In this document: positions 1-5,373 of the stretch, piece by piece
How the letters are laid out: each line of letters begins with the position of its first letter
How positions within the stretch are numbered: the stretch's first letter is position 1
Source: Gammaproteobacteria bacterium
GTDB lineage: Bacteria > Pseudomonadota > Gammaproteobacteria > Xanthomonadales > Wenzhouxiangellaceae
NCBI GenBank assembly: GCA_003561495.1
Contig: PWWM01000156.1
Span: 1 to 9,045 of the forward strand
Direction: 5' to 3'
DNA: 9,045 bases
Made by a program: the position numbers and the translations under genes
The notes under the pieces: generated by a model
Database searches by the model: none
What the model saw: the letters and a program-made list of their open reading frames with translations, nothing else
Told to the model about the DNA's origin: nothing

Positions 1-38
1 CACTCGTCTTTCCATTGACCATCGACCAGTAAGCCCAT
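1..38 (-). CDS. Probable glutathionyl-hydroquinone reductase (YqjG/ECM4-type glutathione transferase), 5' end only
   Basis: Only the first 12 codons are in the window; on the minus strand they read MGLLVDGQWKDE, followed by a split TG- codon. This closely resembles the N-terminus of the YqjG/ECM4 family (E. coli begins MGQLIDGVWHDTWYDT), and the split codon is compatible with the Trp expected next. Members of that family reduce glutathionyl-hydroquinones with glutathione in the cytoplasm. A good Shine-Dalgarno AGGAGG lies 8 nt upstream of the ATG, which supports a real start. The gene points the same way as the fructosamine kinase gene upstream of it. The spacer between them (39-150) holds a hairpin and a palindrome, so it may have its own control. 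The identification rests on 12 residues; the catalytic Cys region lies outside the window. Confidence 0.6.
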   Translation of the reverse strand, partial: MGLLVDGQWKDE

Positions 39-46
39 GCCGGGTC

Positions 47-52
47 CTCCTT
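47..52 (-). promoter_or_regulatory. Ribosome-binding site AGGAGG of the partial left-edge gene
   Basis: AGGAGG on the minus strand, 8 nt before the ATG at 38. It is the strongest Shine-Dalgarno match in the window and is the main reason to accept such a short partial reading frame as a gene start. Confidence 0.75.
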
Positions 53-71
53 GAGAATCGTGCTTGATGAA

Positions 72-89
72 CGCGCCGTTGTCGGCGCG
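72..89 (-). other. GC-rich perfect hairpin (7-bp stem, 4-nt loop)
   Basis: CGCGCCG (72-78) and CGGCGCG (83-89) are perfect inverted arms around a TTGT loop. On the minus strand it lies about 60 nt after the fructosamine kinase stop and about 33 nt before the next ATG. It could weakly terminate the upstream transcript or be a structure in the 5' leader of the left-edge gene. No clear T-run follows it on either strand, so a classic intrinsic terminator is not supported. Confidence 0.4.
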
Positions 90-96
90 AGAAATA

Positions 97-110
97 GTTA
101 CCAGTGTAAC
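97..110. promoter_or_regulatory. Operator-like palindrome GTTAC-N4-GTAAC
   Basis: Perfect 5-bp inverted arms GTTAC (97-101) and GTAAC (106-110) around CAGT, in a local AT-rich patch between the fructosamine kinase stop and the start of the left-edge gene. The size and position fit a repressor or activator site for the left-edge gene. No convincing -35/-10 pair was found beside it, and the binding protein is unknown. Confidence 0.3.
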
Positions 111-122
111 AATTTGGGGGTG

Positions 123-154
123 ACGGAGGTCGGAAGTCAGAGGTCGGTGGTCAG
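123..154. repeat. Degenerate 7-bp tandem repeat, about 4.5 copies (plus-strand unit TCGGARG)
   Basis: Successive heptads on the plus strand are ACGGAGG, TCGGAAG, TCAGAGG, TCGGTGG and TCAG. The array begins in the stop codon region of the fructosamine kinase gene and extends downstream of it. A similar heptad array lies directly after the yidC stop (2918-2953). Within the spacer 39-150 the other visible items are the hairpin and the palindrome listed separately. Confidence 0.5.
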
Positions 155-1032
155 TCGGCGTTGGTCAATCGCCGGATCAGTTCAAGACTGCGTTGGATGT
201 AGCCGCCACCGAACAGGTTGGCGTGATTGAGCAGGTGATACAGCTGGTACCAGGGGCGACGGGCCTCATGGTCGTCGGGCAGTGGCCATTCGCTTTCATA
301 GGCCTGGTAGAAGTGGCTGGAGAAGCCGCCGAACAAATGGGTCATGGCCAGGTCGCATTCGCGGTCGGCATAGTGAATGGCCGGGTCGAAGATTACCGGT
401 TGGGCGCCGGCTGTCATTTCGGCATTGCCTTGCCACAGGTCACCGTGAATCAGGGCGGGTTCCGGATGGTGGCGTGCGAACCGGTCCAGCCAGGCCTGGA
501 ACAGCGGCCTTTGCCAGCGGCCCAGGTCGTGATCGGGCCATTCCCGGGCGAGTCGGTCGAGCTGGAAGCCCAGTCGTTGCCAGGCAAAGAATTCGCTCCA
601 GTTGTCCGACCAGGGATTGGGTTGCGGGGTCCGGCCAATGTAATTGGAACGGCTCCATCCATAGCGATCGAAACCGTGCCGATGCATGCGCGCCAGCGAC
701 TGGCCGAGTTGTCGATCGGCATCGGCCGTGCGCGGCTGCAAGGGCAAATACTCCAGGGCCAGCCAGGCGGTGTTCTGGTAGACATCGCGCTCCAGCACTT
801 TCGGCACCCGAACCGTGCCGGTGTCCAGGATCGCCTGAAGACCCTCGGCCTCGCAGGAGAGCAATCCGGCCTGTCCTGCGGGCAACGTCTTGACGAACAC
901 CTGCCCATCAGCGGCCGTGATGGCCCAGGCATCGGCAATATCCCCACCGGTGAGGTGGTCAATATGCAATCCGTGTTCATCCAGCCCAAGTTGCCGAGCC
1001 AGATGACCCGCCATTTCCACATCCATGGCCAT
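151..1032 (-). CDS. Fructosamine kinase family protein
   Basis: A 293-residue protein of the fructosamine-3-kinase/ketosamine-3-kinase family (E. coli YniA type), which has the kinase fold of aminoglycoside phosphotransferases. Known members phosphorylate sugar adducts on amines or proteins in the cytoplasm as part of glycation repair; the substrate here is not known. Visible motifs: LTGGDIADAW near 28-37 (nucleotide-loop region), the likely ATP-binding Lys48 in VFVK, the catalytic loop HGDLWQGN at 196-203 with Asp198 and Asn203, and the metal-binding IFDPA at 214-218 followed by YADRECDLAM. Length is normal for the family. The start is uncertain: ATGs at residues 1, 3 and 7 are all possible and none has a good Shine-Dalgarno. 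It begins 15 nt after the CBS gene stop, so the two are probably cotranscribed and this gene may rely on translational coupling. Confidence 0.92.
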   Translation of the reverse strand: MAMDVEMAGHLARQLGLDEHGLHIDHLTGGDIADAWAITAADGQVFVKTLPAGQAGLLSCEAEGLQAILDTGTVRVPKVLERDVYQNTAWLALEYLPLQPRTADADRQLGQSLARMHRHGFDRYGWSRSNYIGRTPQPNPWSDNWSEFFAWQRLGFQLDRLAREWPDHDLGRWQRPLFQAWLDRFARHHPEPALIHGDLWQGNAEMTAGAQPVIFDPAIHYADRECDLAMTHLFGGFSSHFYQAYESEWPLPDDHEARRPWYQLYHLLNHANLFGGGYIQRSLELIRRLTNAD

Positions 1033-1047
1033 GGGGCCTGACAGCGC

Positions 1048-1476
1048 TCAGCCGCTGACGTAGCGTTCCAGTTGTTCGATCAACTGCTGCTGGTCACCGA
1101 TGACGGCATTGACCAGATCACCGATCGACACCAGGCCGATAACCTGGTCCTGCTCGAGCACCGGCAAGTGACGAATGCGCTTGCGAGTCATCAGTGCCAG
1201 GCCCTCATCGGCGGTTGCACGCGGATTGATGGTGATGACATCGGCAGTCATGATGTCGGCGACGTGGGTCTCGTGGGAGGACTTACCGGCCAGGATGATC
1301 TTGCGGGCATAGTCACGTTCAGAAAACATGCCCTTCAATTGATCGCCCTGCATGACCATCAGCGCACCGACGCCACGCTCGGCCATCTGCCGAATGGCAT
1401 CGAGAACCGTATCATCGGGACTGACAGACCACATATCGTCGCCCTTCTCGTTCAGGATCTGGCGAATGGTGTGCAT
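1048..1476 (-). CDS. Small protein with two CBS domains
   Basis: A 142-residue soluble protein made almost entirely of a tandem CBS pair (about residues 10-63 and 75-130), the Bateman module that commonly binds adenine nucleotides or related ligands. Visible CBS signatures are GMFSERDYARK (49-59) closing the first domain, and RHLPV (102-106) with GLVSIGDLV (114-122) in the second. There is no attached enzyme or transporter domain, so it is a stand-alone regulator or ligand sensor of unknown partner. I chose the ATG at 1474-1476 rather than the TTG just before it: AGGGAG at 1482-1487 is 5 nt from the ATG but only 2 nt from the TTG. It has its own likely promoter and is followed after 15 nt by the fructosamine kinase gene, suggesting a two-gene unit. 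Confidence 0.9.
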   Translation of the reverse strand: MHTIRQILNEKGDDMWSVSPDDTVLDAIRQMAERGVGALMVMQGDQLKGMFSERDYARKIILAGKSSHETHVADIMTADVITINPRATADEGLALMTRKRIRHLPVLEQDQVIGLVSIGDLVNAVIGDQQQLIEQLERYVSG

Positions 1477-1504
1477 CAATGCTCCCTGATTTGAGCCGGA
1501 GTCC

Positions 1505-1532
1505 AGTATAGGGCAGTTACGGCTTCATGCAA
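1505..1532 (-). promoter_or_regulatory. Sigma-70-like promoter for the CBS and fructosamine kinase genes
   Basis: On the minus strand TTGCAT (1527-1532) and TATACT (1505-1510) are separated by 16 nt. TATACT matches the -10 consensus at five of six positions and TTGCAT matches the -35 at four of six. Transcription would begin near 1498, giving a leader of about 20 nt that contains the AGGGAG ribosome site. I see no clear terminator between the mnmE stop and this promoter, so read-through from mnmE is also possible. Confidence 0.65.
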
Positions 1533-1569
1533 ATTGTCGGGCATGCATCGATGAGATTCCCGGACGGCT

Positions 1570-2895
1570 TCACTTGCCAATGCAAAAGCTCGAAAAGATC
1601 CGTCCCAGCAATTCGTCACTGCTCAACTTACCGGTGATCTCGCCGAGCGAATCGGCCGCGCCCTTGAGTTCTTCGGCCAGCAATTCACCGGAACCGGTGG
1701 TGCGAATCTCGGCCAGGCCGCGACGCACATGCACGGCCGCCTTTTCGATGGACTCGACATGGCGCTGGCGAGCCGAGAACTCACCGCCGGTTTCACCATC
1801 CAGCCCCAAGGTCTCGAGCACGGTTTTTTCCAGCGCCTTGAGCCCGGCGCCGGTCTTGGCCGACAGGTTGACCTGGCCGCGCGAGGCCCCGGGCGGATGA
1901 TCACTCAAATCGATCTTGTTGTTGATGCGAATGCAGGGTACGGCTTCGTTCAGGCCTTCAGGGCGATGCGGGTTGGTATCACCGGCCTCGACCACCCAGA
2001 AGACCAGATCGGCAGTCTGCATTTCACGCCGTGCCCGACGCACGCCCTCGATTTCGACTTCATCGACGGTCTCGCGCAAACCGGCGGTATCGGACAGGAT
2101 GACCGGCATGCCGGCAATGGTGACGGTTTCACGCAGCACATCGCGGGTGGTGCCGGGAATTTCAGTCACGATGGCGCTATCGGAACGGGTCAGGGCATTG
2201 AGCAGGCTGGACTTGCCGGCGTTGGGTTTGCCGATGATGGCGATGCGAATGCCATCAGTCAGCAGACGTCCCGAGCGTGAGCGCGCCAACAGGGATTCAA
2301 TCCGATCGAGCACCGCTTCGACCCGCTCGGCAACCTGACCATCGGCGAGAAAGTCGACATCTTCGTCGGGAAAGTCCAGCGCCGCTTCAATCCAGACGCG
2401 CAGTTCGGTCAGGGCGCTCGCCAGATCAGTGGCCTGGTGTGAGAGTGCACCTTCCAGGCTGCGGCTGGCCGCGCGCGCGGCCTGTTCACTGGCCGAGGCA
2501 ATCAGGTCGGCAATCGCCTCGGCCTGGGCCAGGTCGATCCGATCATTGATGAAGGCTCGCTCGGAAAATTCCCCCGGCCGAGCCCGCCGGGCGCCGGCTT
2601 CAACCAGACAGCGCTGCAACATTTCCAGCACCACCGGCGAGCCATGGGTATGCAGCTCGACCACATCTTCACCGGTAAAAGAGGCCGGCGCCTTGAAGGC
2701 AATCACCAGACCGGTGTCGATGATCTCACCATCGCCGTCGCTGAACTGACGCAAGCCAACCTGGCGAGGCGGCGGCAAGTCCCCGCAAATCCGCTCAGCC
2801 AGCAAAAAACTCTCCGGCCCCGACAACCGAATCCCCCCCACCCCACCGCGTCCCGGCGGCGAAGCCACAGCACAAATCGTATCCCCGTTACTCAT
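1570..2895 (-). CDS. mnmE: tRNA modification GTPase MnmE (TrmE)
   Basis: This 441-residue GTPase works with MnmG to place the (carboxymethyl)aminomethyl group on C5 of wobble uridine 34 of certain tRNAs, using a methylene-tetrahydrofolate derivative. The N-terminal folate-binding domain (about 1-118) begins with DTICAVASPPGRGGVG. The G domain sits inside the helical domain: G1 GKPNAGKS 222-229, G2 EIPGTTRD 245-252, G3 DTAG 269-272, G4 NKID 326-329, G5 SAK 345-347. Glu281 aligns with the catalytic Glu282 of E. coli, and the C-terminal FCIGK (437-441) carries the conserved Cys. All key residues are present and length is near normal (E. coli 454). The N-terminus matches the family so the ATG is secure, yet the only Shine-Dalgarno-like run, GGGGAG, touches the ATG with no spacer. 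The gene follows yidC by 58 nt. Confidence 0.98.
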   Translation of the reverse strand: MSNGDTICAVASPPGRGGVGGIRLSGPESFLLAERICGDLPPPRQVGLRQFSDGDGEIIDTGLVIAFKAPASFTGEDVVELHTHGSPVVLEMLQRCLVEAGARRARPGEFSERAFINDRIDLAQAEAIADLIASASEQAARAASRSLEGALSHQATDLASALTELRVWIEAALDFPDEDVDFLADGQVAERVEAVLDRIESLLARSRSGRLLTDGIRIAIIGKPNAGKSSLLNALTRSDSAIVTEIPGTTRDVLRETVTIAGMPVILSDTAGLRETVDEVEIEGVRRARREMQTADLVFWVVEAGDTNPHRPEGLNEAVPCIRINNKIDLSDHPPGASRGQVNLSAKTGAGLKALEKTVLETLGLDGETGGEFSARQRHVESIEKAAVHVRRGLAEIRTTGSGELLAEELKGAADSLGEITGKLSSDELLGRIFSSFCIGK

Positions 2896-2917
2896 CTCCC
2901 CATTCTGCCAACATTCT

Positions 2918-2953
2918 TTTCCGTTTTTCGTCTCCCGTCTTCCGTCTGCCGTC
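2918..2953. repeat. Degenerate 7-bp tandem repeat, about 5 copies (minus-strand unit ACGGAAG)
   Basis: On the plus strand the triplet CGT recurs at exactly 7-bp steps (2922, 2929, 2936, 2943, 2950), within units TTTTCGT, CTCCCGT, CTTCCGT and CTGCCGT. The array fills most of the 58-bp yidC-mnmE gap and abuts the yidC stop. In the transcript it is a purine-rich tract (ACGGAAG, ACGGGAG) that includes Shine-Dalgarno-like words, but these lie about 30 or more nt before the mnmE start. It resembles the heptad array after the fructosamine kinase gene. Confidence 0.55.
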
Positions 2954-4669
2954 TTACCGTTTTTTCGCTTCCTCTTCCTTATCCAACCGCCGCAGGATAT
3001 ACCACTGCTGGGCCAGCGAAACCCCGGCGTTGGTCGCCCAGTACAACACCAGGCCGGCCGGGAACAGCGCGAACAGGAAGGCGAAGATCACCGGCAGCCA
3101 CATCATGATCTTGCGCTGCATCGGGTCCATGCCGGCGGTCGGCATCAGACGTTGAGTAATGATCATGAAGATCCCGTTGAGCACCGGCAGGATGAAGTAC
3201 GGATCCGGACGACTCAGATCGGGCACCCACAAAAAAGAGGTCTGCCGCAGCTCGACCGATTCCAGCAACACCCAGTACAGCGAGATGAAGATCGGGATCT
3301 GAACCAGGATGGGCAGACAGCCGCCGAGCGGATTGACCTTTTCCTTCTTGTAGATTTCCATCATGGCCTGGCCGAACTTCTGTCGGTCATCGCCATAGCG
3401 TTCCTTGAGCTGCTGGATGCGCGGCTGCAGTTTCCGCATCTTGCACATGGAACGGAACTGGGCTTCGGTGAGCTTGTAGAACAACAGCTTGATCAGCAGC
3501 GTCAGGACCACGATCGACCAACCCCAATGGTTGATGACCGCATGAATCTTGTCCAAAACCCAGAACAGTGGCTGGGACAGGATGCGGAACCAGCGGTAGT
3601 CGACGGTCAGCACCAGTCCATCCGCGATTTCGTTGAGGCGGTTCTGCAGTTTCGGCCCGGCATACAGACGGGCGGTGAAGTTGTAGGTTTCGCCGGGCGG
3701 GACCGTGACCTGGGGCGAGGTGGCGGCGACCACGTAGCGCGGCAGGCGATCGGTGTCGACAAACCGGGTGGTGTAGCGATGGGTCTGATGTTCCGGCGGA
3801 ATCCAGGCAGCCAGGAAGTAGTGCTGGATCATGGCCGCCCAGCCACCCTGGATATCCGTTTGGAGATCACGCGAGCGGATATCGGAAAAGCCGCGCTTTT
3901 GGAGCTTGTCTTCAGGCGAGTAGACCGCTGCGCCGGTGTAACTGAAACGCTCGGGGTTGGTAAATGCCCAACCGGCATCCGAGTGGTCGGGCTCGGTGCG
4001 CTGAAGCTGCACATAACGCGCGCCGCGCCAGTCGATGTCGGAGTGGTTGCGCACTTCGATGTCCAGATCAACCACGTAATCGCCACGGTGGAAAATCCAG
4101 GTGGCGACGACTTCGACGCCGGTTTCATCACGCCAATACAGCGGCACTTCCAGGCGGTCCTGCCCCTCGGCCAGCTCGAAACGGTCCTGATCGAACTCCC
4201 AACGGGTGCGATGATTGGGCGCATCGTGATCTCGACTGAGCAACCCGGCCTGGGCCACGAAGATTTCCGGGAGCTCCTCGATCAGCAGGACAAACGGCTC
4301 GTTGGGTCGGTCCACTTCGACCGGGTAATCCTTGAGACGCAAATCGACCAGGGTGCCGCCGTTGGCATCGAGGTCGACGGTAAAGACATCGGTAATCACC
4401 TCGATGCGACGGGCGGCGCGCATCTCGACTTCGCGCGGCTGTTCCGGCAAATCATCGGGCTCGGCCCGGTCCGGTGTCTCAACCAGTTCCGGCAGATCCG
4501 GCAGGTCGCCCGGGGTGGGATCGGGCAATTCGGGACGATCATCATCGAACTCGACCGGCTCGGTCGGCTGGTCGGGCTGACGCGGCGCGGCATAATCGCG
4601 CTGCCACTCGATCATGATGAAAAAGCCGATCATGACCAGCAAAAGAATAAAAAAGACTCGGGTGCTCAT
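2954..4669 (-). CDS. yidC: Membrane protein insertase YidC
   Basis: A 571-residue inner-membrane insertase that places proteins into the membrane alone or with SecYEG. In order: an N-terminal membrane segment (about 5-20, then MIEW), an acidic proline-rich linker (about 33-80, 18 Asp/Glu and 12 Pro in 48 residues), the large periplasmic beta domain (about 85-340), then the conserved core. The core shows WGWSIVVLTLLIK (382-394), the coiled cytoplasmic loop with KMRKLQPRIQQLKERYGDD (410-428), KVNPLGGCLPILVQIPIF (444-461) and two or three further membrane segments to about 546. The charged groove residue (Arg366 in E. coli) is Lys394 here, a positively charged equivalent. The C-terminus is basic (EEEAKKR). 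The gene is slightly longer than in E. coli (548), mostly through the linker. It starts one base after the rnpA stop (TGA-A-ATG), so translation is probably coupled; yidD, usual at this place, is missing. Confidence 0.98.
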   Translation of the reverse strand: MSTRVFFILLLVMIGFFIMIEWQRDYAAPRQPDQPTEPVEFDDDRPELPDPTPGDLPDLPELVETPDRAEPDDLPEQPREVEMRAARRIEVITDVFTVDLDANGGTLVDLRLKDYPVEVDRPNEPFVLLIEELPEIFVAQAGLLSRDHDAPNHRTRWEFDQDRFELAEGQDRLEVPLYWRDETGVEVVATWIFHRGDYVVDLDIEVRNHSDIDWRGARYVQLQRTEPDHSDAGWAFTNPERFSYTGAAVYSPEDKLQKRGFSDIRSRDLQTDIQGGWAAMIQHYFLAAWIPPEHQTHRYTTRFVDTDRLPRYVVAATSPQVTVPPGETYNFTARLYAGPKLQNRLNEIADGLVLTVDYRWFRILSQPLFWVLDKIHAVINHWGWSIVVLTLLIKLLFYKLTEAQFRSMCKMRKLQPRIQQLKERYGDDRQKFGQAMMEIYKKEKVNPLGGCLPILVQIPIFISLYWVLLESVELRQTSFLWVPDLSRPDPYFILPVLNGIFMIITQRLMPTAGMDPMQRKIMMWLPVIFAFLFALFPAGLVLYWATNAGVSLAQQWYILRRLDKEEEAKKR

Positions 4670-4670
4670 T

Positions 4671-5003
4671 TCAGGTCAAACGCTGCCATAACTGATCCAG
4701 TGCCAAGCGCAAATCGGCCGAGGTTGCCGTGGCTGCCGGGGGTTTGGCCAGGACAATGTAATCGCATGGGACCAGTTCGCTGCGTTTCAGTCGAAACGAT
4801 TCACGAACCTGGCGACGAATGCGATTGCGAACCACCGCTTTCGGGCTGACCCGCCTGGAAACCGCCAACCCGAGGCGGGCGGTTTCGGCCGGCGCGTAAT
4901 GAATCCGAAACAGTGAATTGCCGATGGCCTTGCGCTGATCGAAGACACGCCGGAACTCCGCACCACTCAGCAGGCGCGCGGTCCTGGGAAAATCCTCGCC
5001 CAT
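4671..5003 (-). CDS. rnpA: Ribonuclease P protein component
   Basis: A 110-residue basic protein that binds the RNase P RNA and helps it recognise and cleave the 5' leader of precursor tRNAs. The typical start FPRTARLLSGAEFRRVF (5-21) carries the conserved aromatic residues that contact the leader. The RNR signature AVVRNRIRRQVRESFR spans 56-71, and PCDYIVLAKP follows at 79-88. Length is normal. The start ATG is the only start possible in this frame near the family N-terminus, but no clear Shine-Dalgarno precedes it; the gene begins 17 nt after the rpmH stop and may depend on coupling. It ends one base before yidC. Probably cotranscribed from the rpmH promoter. Confidence 0.97.
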   Translation of the reverse strand: MGEDFPRTARLLSGAEFRRVFDQRKAIGNSLFRIHYAPAETARLGLAVSRRVSPKAVVRNRIRRQVRESFRLKRSELVPCDYIVLAKPPAATATSADLRLALDQLWQRLT

Positions 5004-5020
5004 CGCTGCGACATTGACGG

Positions 5021-5167
5021 TTAGCGACTGTTGCTGGCCGCCAGTCGCTTGCGCCCCTTGGCACGGCGTGCATTGATGATGGCCCGCCCGGAACGGGTAG
5101 CCATACGGGCACGAAAACCATGACGGCGAGCGCGCTTGAGTCTGGAAGGTTGAAATGTCCGCTTCAT
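5021..5167 (-). CDS. rpmH: 50S ribosomal protein L34
   Basis: A 48-residue, strongly basic protein of the large ribosomal subunit. MKRTFQPSRLKRARRHGFRA and the later MATRSGR and RRAKGRKRL are L34 hallmarks. It is slightly longer than the usual 44-46 residues because of a short C-terminal tail (AASNSR). The frame stays open further upstream to 5257, but MKRTFQPS is the universal L34 start, and AGGAA (5175-5179 on the minus strand) lies 7 nt before this ATG. First gene of the leftward cluster rpmH-rnpA-yidC-mnmE. Confidence 0.98.
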   Translation of the reverse strand: MKRTFQPSRLKRARRHGFRARMATRSGRAIINARRAKGRKRLAASNSR

Positions 5168-5256
5168 GACGAATTTCCTAGAAGAGCCTGAATCTGGAAT
5201 GCGGGGCTGATCCGGCGTGTCATCCGCTGCTGACAAACCCGCAACAAAAGACGTCA

Positions 5257-5286
5257 AGCATAGCGTTTTTCAGGGTAAAAAGTCAA
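5257..5286 (-). promoter_or_regulatory. Sigma-70-like promoter for rpmH-rnpA-yidC-mnmE
   Basis: On the minus strand TTGACT (5281-5286) and TATGCT (5257-5262) are separated by 18 nt. A second TTGACA (5287-5292) lies directly upstream as a tandem ATTGAC repeat but is too far from this -10 (24 nt). The leader before rpmH would be about 80 nt. It is the best promoter match in the rpmH-dnaA spacer and is divergent from dnaA. Confidence 0.65.
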
Positions 5287-5312
5287 TGTCAATCGCGGTT
5301 GGTTTCAATTTG

Positions 5313-5343
5313 TTGCGCGTATGGCCGTTTACCTGTGGATAAT
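5313..5343 (+). promoter_or_regulatory. Possible dnaA promoter overlapping a DnaA box
   Basis: GATAAT (5338-5343) is a five-of-six match to the -10 consensus. The best -35 candidate, TTGCGC (5313-5318), is weak and 19 nt away. The -10 overlaps a perfect DnaA box (5334-5342), an arrangement that would let DnaA repress its own gene, as is known in other bacteria. If correct, transcription begins near 5350, only about 24 nt before the chosen dnaA start. Confidence 0.35.
5334..5342 (-). promoter_or_regulatory. DnaA box (perfect), upstream of dnaA
   Basis: TGTGGATAA on the plus strand is TTATCCACA on the minus strand, an exact match to the strong DnaA box. It is the only box I find in the 206-bp rpmH-dnaA spacer (5168-5373) and lies 31 nt before the chosen dnaA start. 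Likely role: autoregulation and perhaps part of a bipartite origin. Confidence 0.8.
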
Positions 5344-5373
5344 TGTTTGGAGGTTTCCTACACTGCATGGTCT

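Noticed and set aside
193..1041. Open frame of 282 codons on the plus strand opposite the fructosamine kinase
   Set aside because: The minus-strand protein carries the kinase motifs; the plus-strand frame is a shadow.
1477..1479. TTG as start of the CBS protein
   Set aside because: Only 2 nt from the Shine-Dalgarno AGGGAG; the ATG directly after it is at a workable distance.
1536..1569. Terminator after mnmE
   Set aside because: Only short CGGG/CCCG complementarity and no T-run; not enough to call.
3488..3490. Lys394 of YidC in place of the E. coli groove Arg366
   Set aside because: A Lys at this position is common in non-enteric YidC proteins, and the positive charge is kept.
3152..4849. 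Open frame of 565 codons on the plus strand across yidC and rnpA
   Set aside because: Antisense mirror of yidC caused by GC-rich third positions; no recognisable domain or good ribosome site.
5168..5257. Upstream extension of rpmH by 30 codons
   Set aside because: L34 universally starts MKRTF, a ribosome site precedes that ATG, and the extension contains the leader and part of the promoter.
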